From Hominenteromicrobium mulieris (lineage in GTDB: Bacteria; Bacillota; Clostridia; Oscillospirales; Acutalibacteraceae): a stretch of DNA of 64,000 nucleotides. A program made the translations under genes and the position numbers. Under the pieces are notes generated by a model. That model was not told where the DNA came from. It ran no database searches and saw only the letters and a program-made list of their open reading frames with translations. Location: assembly GCF_020687165.1 (NCBI RefSeq), contig NZ_JAJEQC010000006.1. One strand, 5' to 3'. Each line of letters begins with the position of its first letter. The stretch's first letter is position 1. Of this stretch, positions 50,675 to 58,658 are shown in pieces.

Positions 50675-51184
50675 TTAGCCGAACGCCATTTTGACGAGCC
50701 CGACGATGCCGAGCACGAGCACGGCAAGCGCGAGCGCCATAAGGATGGGCGCGGCCATGAGTACGAACACGGCGGCGGGCGGCGCAAAGCAGCAGACGGA
50801 GACGGTGCAGAGGTAGGCAAGCACGTTATAGCGGTGTTTTTTCGCGCCCGTTTTGCCGTAAAGATAGATGCAGAATACGGTTATGATGATAACGAGCGCT
50901 TTGGCGTGCTCAAACACGAACTGCTGTACGTAGTCCTCCAAAAAATCGAGGTGCGCGGGCGGGGTGAACGCTGCCTGCATCTCATGAAACACGCAAACAG
51001 CAGCAAAGACGGAAGCGGAAAGCGCGAAAAGCCAGTAAACGAATTGGCGCGCAAAGCTGACTTCGGGGGTGTCCTCGGCGGTGGTATCGGCAACGGCGGG
51101 GGCTGCGGTGTGCTGTGTGCGGCTGCGGTGCTCGGCTTCGCGGTCGTGGATGGTGCCGTCTTCGGCAATGTAATAATCCGGCAT
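50675..51184 (-). CDS. Membrane protein beside the secretion ATPase
   Basis: A 169-residue protein: hydrophilic N-terminus (about 1-50), then four membrane segments (VYWLFALSASVFAAVCVF, ALVIIITVFCIYLYG and two near the C-terminus). No family recognised. It lies 23 bp upstream of the ATPase gene and may anchor it in the membrane. Start at 51184 behind AAGGAGG. Confidence 0.65.
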   Translation of the reverse strand: MPDYYIAEDGTIHDREAEHRSRTQHTAAPAVADTTAEDTPEVSFARQFVYWLFALSASVFAAVCVFHEMQAAFTPPAHLDFLEDYVQQFVFEHAKALVIIITVFCIYLYGKTGAKKHRYNVLAYLCTVSVCCFAPPAAVFVLMAAPILMALALAVLVLGIVGLVKMAFG

Positions 51185-51194
51185 AAGGGCCTCC

Positions 51195-52319
51195 TTATCG
51201 GAACGGTTCGGGGTCGTCGTCATCGGTTTCGGCGATATCGCCGCCGAACAGGGCATCGAATTCTTTTTCGGCAGACGCGGGGTCAAGCGGCTTTGGGCGG
51301 GCGGTCATGGCCAAAAATCGTTGCGCGTCTTCAAGCCGTTTTTTGCGGTCTGACGCGGAGGGCTTTAGCTTCTCAGCATCAAACCCTGTCGGAAAAATCA
51401 CGCCTGCGGCGGCTTTTTGCAGCTCTGCTTCGCGGCTATACAAAAGCGAAACGAGGATGGAAACGGCGGAATACAGCGTTTCTCCGAGTGATGTAGGAAC
51501 TTCCAGTGCGGAAAGAGCCATTTTTGCGCACAGACCCTCCGGGCGGCGGCCGACGAAGAGTGCGCCGGACTTTACGGAATCGTTTTCCGCGTTGCAGATC
51601 TGCGCGGCGGCGTGCAGGTAGCGTGGATCAAAAACAAGGGCGTTGCGGCCGGGGAACAGGCGCAGGATGAAAAAGGTCTTCTCATCATTTAAGGTGACGT
51701 GCAGCTTCCAGCGGCGGTGCGCGGCCAGAAACTCGTAGAGGTAGCACGCGCCGGTTTCATCGGGCGCATGTTTTGCAAGCACGGTAAAGTGCGGTTTTTG
51801 AAAATATTCCTCCATGAGGGGCAGAAAATCTTCCGCGTGGGACGGGGCGGGAGACGGAATGTGGATCTCCTGTGGCTCCGGGAGCGCCTCCGGCAGTACG
51901 CCCGCGCTGAGCGAACGCAGAGCGCTGATGTACGGCGTGAGTGCGGCGAACGCGGTGTGCTCCAAAAGCTCCAGTGTGGCGCGGGAGACGGGCGCGTGCT
52001 CAAAGGCGACCTCCGTGCGGTAATAGACCTCGCACAAATTGGATTCTACACACACAACGCCGACCTCCGGCGTGATGCGCTGGCAGTAATCGGCGACCAT
52101 CGGCACGTAAGACGTGCGGACTAAAATGCCGGGGTAGGCGCTTAAAAGCAGAAAGCCGAGCTCTTTATCCACGCGGGCGCAGAAAACGAGCGAGGTGCGG
52201 CCGTCCGTTTTGCGGTACAAAAACCCGGGTTCCTCGTCGAGCTTTTCAAAGCTGTCCGCGGTCTCATCCAAATATGTTTTGAGCATTTCGTAGGTTTGGG
52301 TGCTGTTTTGTGTAGGCAA
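51195..52319 (-). CDS. YbjN-like (T3S-chaperone-fold) protein, two domains
   Basis: A 374-residue cytoplasmic protein. Residues about 10-140 (YEMLKTYLDETADSFEKLDEEPGF, ELGFLLLSAYPGILV) have the alpha/beta pattern of YbjN-like proteins, and a second similar unit follows (about 165-290). The C-terminus is acidic (ETDDDDPEPF). The start is TTG at 52319 with an ideal AAGGAGG; no ATG in the frame has an SD. It may chaperone substrates of the secretion cluster. It is preceded by a terminator, so an own promoter is likely. Confidence 0.6.
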   Translation of the reverse strand: MPTQNSTQTYEMLKTYLDETADSFEKLDEEPGFLYRKTDGRTSLVFCARVDKELGFLLLSAYPGILVRTSYVPMVADYCQRITPEVGVVCVESNLCEVYYRTEVAFEHAPVSRATLELLEHTAFAALTPYISALRSLSAGVLPEALPEPQEIHIPSPAPSHAEDFLPLMEEYFQKPHFTVLAKHAPDETGACYLYEFLAAHRRWKLHVTLNDEKTFFILRLFPGRNALVFDPRYLHAAAQICNAENDSVKSGALFVGRRPEGLCAKMALSALEVPTSLGETLYSAVSILVSLLYSREAELQKAAAGVIFPTGFDAEKLKPSASDRKKRLEDAQRFLAMTARPKPLDPASAEKEFDALFGGDIAETDDDDPEPFR

Positions 52320-52395
52320 AGTAAAAACCTCCTTAGATCCGTTTGTTTTCACCTTTACTACGAACGGCGCAGACGAAATTTTGAGCGCACAAAAG

Positions 52396-52433
52396 AAAAA
52401 TGCCCTGTTCTTTTCACAGAACAAGGCATTTTA
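52396..52433 (-). terminator. Terminator between the TPR gene and the YbjN-like gene
   Basis: AATGCC.TGTTCT pairs with AGAACA.GGCATT; on the minus strand it is followed by TTTTTC. It begins 11 bp after the TPR stop and divides the cluster into two transcription units, unless readthrough occurs. Confidence 0.7.
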
Positions 52434-52443
52434 AAGCTTAAAT

Positions 52444-53463
52444 TTAGTTTTGCGTCGGTGCGGAAGCGGTCTCTGCGGTGTTTAAAACGTGCTTTACAAG
52501 GCGGTGCGTTTTGAGGTCGATGGGATTCTGCGGGTTTTCGCACAGCTGCACGTAGCAGCGCTTTAAATCATCCGCGTAGCTTTGGAACGTCACAAGGTCG
52601 AACGCGCGCTGGCAGCACGTGAGCGCTTCTTCAATATCGGCCTTATTGCGGTAATCGCTTTCAATGACGAGCGCTGTTTTGGCGAGCGCCAGACGGTAGC
52701 TGAAGTAGCCCATGTGCTCGGAATTCTGCTCGGCGGCAGAGAACGAAAGTCCCTTTTGTGCAATGCGCAGGATGAGGTCGTATTCAAGGCTTTTCTTCAG
52801 AATTTCCGTAAGGTACAGCTTGCAGCAGTTTGCGGCGTTTAAGGGCTGCGGGCGGCCGTTTGCGGTGGTTTTCTCAAAAATGACGCGGCGCAGGACGTTT
52901 TCGGCGTCGGCGGTGCGATTTTTGTCGAGCAGCACGGTGGCTTCTTTCATGTAACCACGCTCATCAAGCGGGAAAATACGCTGAAAATCTTGGCAAACGG
53001 AGAGCGCTTTTTCAAAATATGCTTCGGTCTGCTCCGGCGGGCAGCACAAGGCGCGGGTGCGGCAATACTCGGCGGCGTCTTTAAAAAGCCGCGGTTCGTT
53101 CCAGTTTTCGCGCCCGAGGCTTTCGGCTGCGGCAAGATAGGTTTCGCCGTCCGCGCCGCTGCGGGCGCAGGTATTGAGCGTGATGGCGAGCAACGTTGCG
53201 CTGCGGGGATAGATTTTAAGTGCAAAATCACACACGCGCAAAGCGTCGAAATAATCGCCGAGCGCCTCAAAGCGGTCGATGAGGTTGTTGAAATCGCCGA
53301 CAGTGCCGGTGATGTGGTTGTTTTCATCCAAGACGGCATCCGCAAGGCTGCGCATGAACGCGGCGCTGCCGTGCCCGCCATGCTTTCTGAGCAAAGCGAG
53401 CGCTTCTGCGGCGGAGCAGATATGCAGTGTGTTTGGGGCGATAGTTTTAACAGGGGTTTCCAT
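52444..53463 (-). CDS. TPR-like helical repeat protein
   Basis: A 339-residue protein of paired amphipathic helices (FDALRVCDFALKIYP, AYFEKALSVCQDFQRIFP, AEEALTCCQ-type units), typical of TPR solenoids that bind partner proteins. No enzyme motif or signal peptide. The ATG at 53463 was preferred over a GTG 12 bp earlier, which would lie inside the SD (AGAGGTG). It is the first gene of the leftward secretion-like cluster. Confidence 0.65.
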   Translation of the reverse strand: METPVKTIAPNTLHICSAAEALALLRKHGGHGSAAFMRSLADAVLDENNHITGTVGDFNNLIDRFEALGDYFDALRVCDFALKIYPRSATLLAITLNTCARSGADGETYLAAAESLGRENWNEPRLFKDAAEYCRTRALCCPPEQTEAYFEKALSVCQDFQRIFPLDERGYMKEATVLLDKNRTADAENVLRRVIFEKTTANGRPQPLNAANCCKLYLTEILKKSLEYDLILRIAQKGLSFSAAEQNSEHMGYFSYRLALAKTALVIESDYRNKADIEEALTCCQRAFDLVTFQSYADDLKRCYVQLCENPQNPIDLKTHRLVKHVLNTAETASAPTQN

Positions 53464-53504
53464 GTGGCTTTGCACCTCTTTTTATATGGGTTAGTTTGTT
53501 TTTG

Positions 53505-53690
53505 AACGGCTCTGGGAGAGCCGTTAGGGGAACCCCTTAATGGGTTCCCCTAAACGGAACAGTCCACCGGACTGTTCCGTTTTCCCCTCCTGATTTTTTG
53601 GAGGCAAAAGGGTTTCGAGCTCTGCGGAGCTCGACCAAAGGCTTCACCTTTGGAATCTGACAAGCTTTTGAAAAAGCTTGAGCAAAACTT
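53505..53690. repeat. Multi-hairpin intergenic repeat, copy A
   Basis: At least four perfect or near-perfect hairpins in a row: 53505-53525 (AACGGCTC...GAGCCGTT), 53526-53551 (AGGGGAACCC...GGGTTCCCCT), 53553-53581 (AACGGAACAGTCC...GGACTGTTCCGTT) and 53661-53680 (CAAGCTTTTG...AAGCTTG). The last part (AGGCAAAAGGG, TTCACCTTTGGAATCTGAC) is shared with copy B at 58489. It stands between the TPR gene and the winged-helix gene. Confidence 0.75.
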
Positions 53691-53706
53691 TATTCGGCGT
53701 TTGCGG

Positions 53707-54654
53707 TCAGAAATTTTCATTCAGCAGTTCAATGACATCGCAGGTTTCCGCAAGCATTTTGAAATTCCGCTCGCCGAGCAGGGCGCAGAGGATGACGAGT
53801 GCGACGCCGCGATGAACGTTATTTTCCTCGATGCACCGTTGCCACAGGTGGTAAGGCTCGCTTAGCTGCGGCGAATTTTGCAGCACGGCGCCGAGTGTGG
53901 TCTCAATCACGCTCGGAATCAGCATGCGCTCCAAATACGTTTTGCAGTTTCGTGTAAGCTCACGCCCGCGCCAGCCGCTGTCGTTTTGAAAATCCTGCTT
54001 TAAGTCGAGGAGCAGTTCGCTTGTACCTTCGCCGCCATACAACGCTCTGCGGTTGCTTTCTTCGGGGTATGTGCACAAAATGCGCGCCCAGATGCTTTCG
54101 GGTAAAATCCAGCTGTAAAACGCGTCCTCGGCGACGGTGTCGGCTGAGCCGGGCTCCAAGCTGAGCGGCGGAAGCTTTTCGATATAGCCGACGGACTGCA
54201 AAAACCACGCTTTTTTATACATACTGTCGCCCATAAGCAGCAGATAGACCGTATCGAGCGTGAACTTCGGGGCGCTTTCCGCAAAAACGGGCGGCAGGCT
54301 TTCGCATGTTTCTTCGGTTTTGGCGGCTGTGGGTTTGATTTTTTCAACGCTTTCCGTAAACGCGTAGCCGATGCCGGTTTTGGTGGTGACGGCGCCGTTT
54401 AGCCCGACTTTTTTCAGCAGGCGGCGCACGGCGGAGACGGTATCGTAAATGAGGTTGCTGACGTCCGAATCGACATCATACCCCCACACATGCGCGGTGA
54501 TCTGCTCTTTTGTGAGCGTTTGCCCGGCGTTTAAGACAAGGTAGCGCAGCAGGCGGTTTTGCTGTGCGGTGAGGTCGATGACCGCTTTATCGTTTTTTAA
54601 AGTGCCGCCCGTGGCGTTATACGTGACGTTTTGGATTTTATAAAGCTCGTCCAC
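53707..54654 (-). CDS. Winged-helix (OmpR/PhoB-type) regulator with unassigned C-terminus
   Basis: A 315-residue protein. Residues 1-105 are a PhoB-type DNA-binding domain (LTAQQNRLLRYLVLNAGQTLT, VRRLLKKVGLNGAVTTKTGIGYAF), without a receiver domain. The remaining 200 residues are helical and unknown. Such orphan winged-helix regulators control local operons, here probably the secretion-like cluster on either side. Start at 54654 next to a divergent promoter region. Confidence 0.75.
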   Translation of the reverse strand: MDELYKIQNVTYNATGGTLKNDKAVIDLTAQQNRLLRYLVLNAGQTLTKEQITAHVWGYDVDSDVSNLIYDTVSAVRRLLKKVGLNGAVTTKTGIGYAFTESVEKIKPTAAKTEETCESLPPVFAESAPKFTLDTVYLLLMGDSMYKKAWFLQSVGYIEKLPPLSLEPGSADTVAEDAFYSWILPESIWARILCTYPEESNRRALYGGEGTSELLLDLKQDFQNDSGWRGRELTRNCKTYLERMLIPSVIETTLGAVLQNSPQLSEPYHLWQRCIEENNVHRGVALVILCALLGERNFKMLAETCDVIELLNENF

Positions 54655-54780
54655 CGCGTTTCCTCCTTTTTTATGGATAACCCGATTATAGCATTGGATG
54701 TGCGGTTCTTCAACGCTGTTCGGCGAAAATCGAGAAAAAATCGAGACCGTTTCGGGATAGTACCGAGAACCATTTTTTAT

Positions 54781-54813
54781 CCTTAAAGCACAAGAAAAAA
54801 CGCTTTAAGGAGG
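54781..54813 (+). promoter_or_regulatory. SD-occluding hairpin before the sigma-like gene
   Basis: CCTTAAAGC (54781-54789) pairs perfectly with GCTTTAAGG (54802-54810), and the right arm includes the first bases of the SD AAGGAGG. Its formation would reduce translation of the 54821 gene: a possible RNA thermometer or switch. Confidence 0.5.
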
Positions 54814-54820
54814 AACGGAT

Positions 54821-55678
54821 ATGGCAGCGAAGGTATTTGAAAAGAGCGCGGAGGAAACAGCGTTCCGCGCGGTTTTAAAGGAAGTGTACGAAAGCGGAAA
54901 AAACAGCGTTGCTGTGTTGTGGGCGGACGCGGCCCTTTCCGCACGCTTTCAGGAAACCCTGTATGCGTTTCTTTTAAAGGACGTTTTGGGCAGTGCTGCG
55001 GCGGGCGTAAAGCTGCGCGCACTGTGCGCTTTTTGCGGCGGCGAAGCGGAGACGGCGCAGACCGAATACACACACGAGACGTTCATCGGCCTGATGAGCC
55101 CCGTTACAAAGGGCGAAAACAAGGGCACAGTGCGCCTTGATTTATTTTTCAAAAAGGGGGAGGCGCATTTTATCCCGACGCTGTTCGCGTATGTGATGAA
55201 TAATATCCTCGGCGATCGCTTTAAAAAAGCCGTGCCGGACAGCTTAGACCGTGAGCTTGAGGGCGAAGACGGCAGCATGGCGCTTGGCGCGAGTCTTGCG
55301 GGCGAAGAAAACACGGAGTGCGCAGTGCTGGGCGAGATGATGAGCGCCGACATGGTGCAGGCTGTGTACGAGACGCTGCACGACCGCCCGGACGAGCTTT
55401 TCGCCTTTGCACACAAGCAGAGCGAGGGCCAGATGGACTGCAAAACGCTTTTAAAGACACTGCGCCGCCTGCGCACGCCCGAAAAGGTTTATCTGGATGC
55501 GATGACGCTTCTGGGCGCTGCGGCGCAGAACAAGGCAGAGTGGGACGAAAAGGCCCTCTTACGCTTGGAACGCATTTTAAAAATGGACGATTGCCGCGCC
55601 GCCGCGGAGCTTTCCGCCTGCGCAAACCGCGCGAAAACAAGATTGAAGAAGTCCGCAGCGCTGCTTGCCATGCGGTAA
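54821..55678 (+). CDS. Divergent sigma-70-like protein (tentative)
   Basis: A 285-residue protein without a recognised family. The middle, FAYVMNNILGDRFKKAVPDSLDREL followed by EDGSMALGASLAGEE, has the order of sigma-70 proteins around the end of region 2 (RN-x-R helix, SLD, EDGS-x-x-L). The helix for -10 recognition and the region 4 HTH are not convincing. It is divergent from the winged-helix gene and ends the secretion-like cluster. It could be a highly diverged or inactivated sigma factor. Confidence 0.45.
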   Translation: MAAKVFEKSAEETAFRAVLKEVYESGKNSVAVLWADAALSARFQETLYAFLLKDVLGSAAAGVKLRALCAFCGGEAETAQTEYTHETFIGLMSPVTKGENKGTVRLDLFFKKGEAHFIPTLFAYVMNNILGDRFKKAVPDSLDRELEGEDGSMALGASLAGEENTECAVLGEMMSADMVQAVYETLHDRPDELFAFAHKQSEGQMDCKTLLKTLRRLRTPEKVYLDAMTLLGAAAQNKAEWDEKALLRLERILKMDDCRAAAELSACANRAKTRLKKSAALLAMR

Positions 55679-55696
55679 GGTATGGGGTGCATAAAA

Positions 55697-56278
55697 TCAA
55701 TGCGCGTTTGGGTCGGGTGCATCGGTCAAGAAGCGGACGGGGGCAGGGGTATCGGTGTGCGTGCCGATGCACTTTTCCATCCAGATCATGTCGTACCAGC
55801 GGCCGAATTTATAGCCGCATTTTTTGAACGTGCCGACCGTTTTGTAGCCGAGGTGAGCGTGAAAATCGGCACTGTTGTGGTTTAAGTACTCGTCCTCCTT
55901 GTCGATATAGCCGATGCAGGCGTAAAGGTTTAAAATGCCCATATCTTTGAGGCGCTGCTCCATGGCTTCGTAGATCTTTCTGCCGAAGCCCAGTTTTTTG
56001 GCGGTGCGGTCAAGGTAAACGGTCATTTCGCATGACCAATCGTAGGCGGCGCGGCCGATGAATGAGCCCGCGTAGGCGTAGCCCATGACCTTGCCGTCCG
56101 CTTCGAGGACGATGTACGGGTAGCGCAGCGTGATGTTTTTCATGCGGTGTCGGAATTCTTCGAGCGACGGCACATTGTACTCAAAGGTGATGGCGGTGTT
56201 TTTTACGTAATAGCTGTAAATTTCCAGCAGGCGCGGTGCGTCGGAAAGCTTGGCGTCACGAATCAAAACAGTGCTCAT
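55697..56278 (-). CDS. GNAT acetyltransferase, phosphinothricin-acetyltransferase-like
   Basis: A 193-residue GNAT enzyme: IRDAKLSDAPRLLEIYSYYVKNT at the N-terminus, TVYLDRTAKKLGFGRKIYEAM (acetyl-CoA loop) and HLGYKTVGTFKKCGYKFGRWYDMIWM, the C-terminal signature of PAT/Bar-like enzymes. These acetylate small amines such as methionine derivatives. The start at 56278 is preferred over 56353, which lies in a hairpin. Monocistronic by position. Confidence 0.88.
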   Translation of the reverse strand: MSTVLIRDAKLSDAPRLLEIYSYYVKNTAITFEYNVPSLEEFRHRMKNITLRYPYIVLEADGKVMGYAYAGSFIGRAAYDWSCEMTVYLDRTAKKLGFGRKIYEAMEQRLKDMGILNLYACIGYIDKEDEYLNHNSADFHAHLGYKTVGTFKKCGYKFGRWYDMIWMEKCIGTHTDTPAPVRFLTDAPDPNAH

Positions 56279-56603
56279 GAAAATACCCCCTAAAAGCGCA
56301 AATACAAATCGTAAATTTGGAAAAAGCATAGCACCGCCGGGGTGAAGTGTCAACCCGGGCGGTGCTGTTTTGTGGCAAGGACGATGGTTTCTCGGGAGTT
56401 TTTGCCGGCCTTGCCGAGAAGCGACTTATTATGACCGGAGAGGAGCGCTGCCCGCGGGAACGGTGCAGGAGAATATCCGCGTGCTTTCATGATTTGTTCA
56501 CGAAAAGTTGGAAATTTTGAGATTGACTTTCCGCCAAAAAACGCATAGAATAGGCTAAAATAACATCGCGCCTATTTTAATCGCGCGCGAGAGGAGAGAG
56601 AAC
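56279..56603 (+). other. 325-bp intergenic region before ftsH
   Basis: Contains a strong hairpin GCACCGCC/GGCGGTGC at 56331-56365 followed by TGTTTTG (terminator-like, plus strand), 120 bp without recognised content, and the ftsH promoter at 56523. No gene is seen. Confidence 0.5.
56523..56551 (+). promoter_or_regulatory. Sigma-A promoter of ftsH
   Basis: TTGACT (56523-56528) and TAGAAT (56546-56551), spacer 17 bp; start codon 53 bp downstream of the -10. Confidence 0.7.
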
Positions 56604-58415
56604 ATGAACGAAGTGAAAACACCGAAAAAGCCGCTTGTTTTTTATTACGGCATTGCGATGGTCGTTTTGCTGCTTTTAAACATGCTGGTGATGCCACTGA
56701 TTACACAGCACCAGGTGGAGGAAGTGGACTATGGCACGTTCATCAAGATGACGGAGAACAAAGAAATCGGTCAGGTGGAGATTGAAGACAACCAGATTTT
56801 GTTCACAAATAAGGACAAGAGCAAAATTTATAAAACCGGCCTTTTGAATGACGACGGCCTTGTACAGCGCCTTTACGATTCCGGCGCGGAGTTTTCCGGC
56901 GAGATTGTGGAGCAGATGTCCCCGCTGATGAGCTTTATCGTGAGCTGGGTGCTGCCGGTTGTGCTCTTTGTGGTGCTGGGACAGCTTTTGTCGCGGCAGC
57001 TCATGAAGAAAATGGGCGGCCCGAACGCCATGAAGTTCGACATGGGCAAGAGCAGTGCGAAGGTGTATGTGCAGTCTTCGGACGGCATTAAGTTTGCGGA
57101 CGTTGCGGGCGAGGACGAAGCGAAGGAGAACCTTTCCGAAGTTGTCGATTACCTGCATAACCCGAATAAATATAAAGAGATTGGCGCTTCCATGCCGAAG
57201 GGCATTTTGCTTGTGGGCCCTCCGGGAACCGGCAAAACAATGCTAGCTAAGGCGGTCGCCGGCGAAGCGAACGTGCCGTTTTTCTCCATGTCCGGCTCGG
57301 AATTTGTCGAGATGTTCGTTGGCATGGGCGCATCGAAAGTACGTGACCTCTTTAGGCAGGCAAAGGAAAAAGCGCCTTGCATCGTGTTCATCGATGAAAT
57401 CGACGCCATCGGTAAAAAGCGCGATAATCAGCTGAGCACGAATGATGAGCGCGAGCAGACCTTAAATCAGCTTTTGACCGAAATGGACGGCTTTGAGGGC
57501 AACAACGGCGTTATTATCCTTGCCGCGACGAACCGCCCGGAGTCGCTTGACCCCGCCTTGACGCGTCCGGGTCGTTTTGACCGCCGCGTGCCGGTGGAGC
57601 TGCCCGACCTTGCGGGCCGTGAGGCGATTTTGCGTGTACACGCGAAGAAGATTAAGGTTGCACCCGACGTTGACCTTGCGAAGATCGCGCGCATGGCTTC
57701 CGGCGCTTCCGGCGCAGAGCTTGCGAACATTGTGAACGAAGCTGCGCTGCGCGCCGTGCGTGACGGTCGTGCTTCCGCAACGCAGGCCGACCTTGAGGAG
57801 AGCATCGAGGTTGTTATTGCGGGCTATCAAAAGAAAAACTCTATTCTCACAACGCGCGAAAAGCTCATCGTTTCGTACCACGAAATCGGTCACGCGCTGG
57901 TGGCGGCGAAGCAGACGAACTCCGCGCCGGTGCAGAAGATTACGATTATTCCGCGCACGTCCGGCGCGCTGGGCTACACCATGCAGGTGGAGGACGGCAA
58001 CCATTACCTGATGAGCCGCGAGGAGATTGAAAACAAGATTGCGACGTTCACGGGCGGCAGAGCCGCGGAGGAAGTCGTGTTCCATTCCGTTACAACGGGT
58101 GCATCGAATGACATTGAGCAGGCGACAAAGCTTGCCCGCGCAATGATCACGCGCTACGGCATGAGCGACAACTTTGATATGGTCGCGCTGGAGACGGTGA
58201 CGAACCAGTACCTCGGCGGCGATGCTTCACTGGCGTGCAGCGCCGAAACGCAGGCAGAGATCGACAGACAGGTGGTTGACCTTGTGAAGAAGCAGCACGC
58301 GAAGGCGGTGCGGATTTTGCAGGAGAACCGCCCGAAGCTCGACGAGCTTGCAAAGTTCCTGTACGAGAAAGAGACCATCACCGGCGAAGAGTTTATGGAG
58401 ATTTTGAATCAGTAA
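56604..58415 (+). CDS. ftsH: ATP-dependent zinc metalloprotease FtsH
   Basis: A 603-residue membrane-anchored AAA+ protease. Two membrane helices (about 13-30 and 105-130) flank a periplasmic-type domain. Walker A GPPGTGKT at 205-212, Walker B IVFIDEIDAIG, SRH with RPGRFDRRV, and zinc site HEIGH at 426-430 are all intact. It degrades damaged membrane proteins and regulators. Length is slightly shorter than the 610-650 usual in the family but complete. SD GAGAGGAGAG. Monocistronic with its own terminator. Confidence 0.97.
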   Translation: MNEVKTPKKPLVFYYGIAMVVLLLLNMLVMPLITQHQVEEVDYGTFIKMTENKEIGQVEIEDNQILFTNKDKSKIYKTGLLNDDGLVQRLYDSGAEFSGEIVEQMSPLMSFIVSWVLPVVLFVVLGQLLSRQLMKKMGGPNAMKFDMGKSSAKVYVQSSDGIKFADVAGEDEAKENLSEVVDYLHNPNKYKEIGASMPKGILLVGPPGTGKTMLAKAVAGEANVPFFSMSGSEFVEMFVGMGASKVRDLFRQAKEKAPCIVFIDEIDAIGKKRDNQLSTNDEREQTLNQLLTEMDGFEGNNGVIILAATNRPESLDPALTRPGRFDRRVPVELPDLAGREAILRVHAKKIKVAPDVDLAKIARMASGASGAELANIVNEAALRAVRDGRASATQADLEESIEVVIAGYQKKNSILTTREKLIVSYHEIGHALVAAKQTNSAPVQKITIIPRTSGALGYTMQVEDGNHYLMSREEIENKIATFTGGRAAEEVVFHSVTTGASNDIEQATKLARAMITRYGMSDNFDMVALETVTNQYLGGDASLACSAETQAEIDRQVVDLVKKQHAKAVRILQENRPKLDELAKFLYEKETITGEEFMEILNQ

Positions 58416-58432
58416 AGAATTTAGATAAAACG

Positions 58433-58474
58433 AAAGCGCACAGCCTCGAAAAGAAGCTGTGCGCTTTACTTTTT
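58433..58474 (+). terminator. Terminator after ftsH
   Basis: AAAGCGCACAGC pairs with GCTGTGCGCTTT (58433-58444, 58456-58467), followed by ACTTTTTG. Confidence 0.85.
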
Positions 58475-58488
58475 GATAGGTGTTCTTT

Positions 58489-58632
58489 TTAAGAGTTTGC
58501 TTTTTGCAAGCTCTTCGGGAGATCCCCTAATGGGGTCTCCCACGAGTAAACAGTCCTGATTTTGGGTAGGCAAAATGGTTTCACCCTTGGAACCTGACCG
58601 ACTTTTTGAAAAAAGTTGGATCAAAAACTTTT
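58489..58632. repeat. Multi-hairpin intergenic repeat, copy B
   Basis: Same layout as copy A at 53505: a hairpin AAGAG/CTCTT (58491-58515), GGGAGATCCCC/GGGGTCTCCC (58518-58541), AACAGTCC, AGGCAAAATGG, TTCACCCTTGGAACCTGAC, then CTTTTTGAAAAAAG. Several blocks match copy A at corresponding positions. Located between the converging ftsH and serine dehydratase genes. Confidence 0.75.
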
Positions 58633-58658
58633 AGACACGCTTTCACGTGGGCTTTGTG

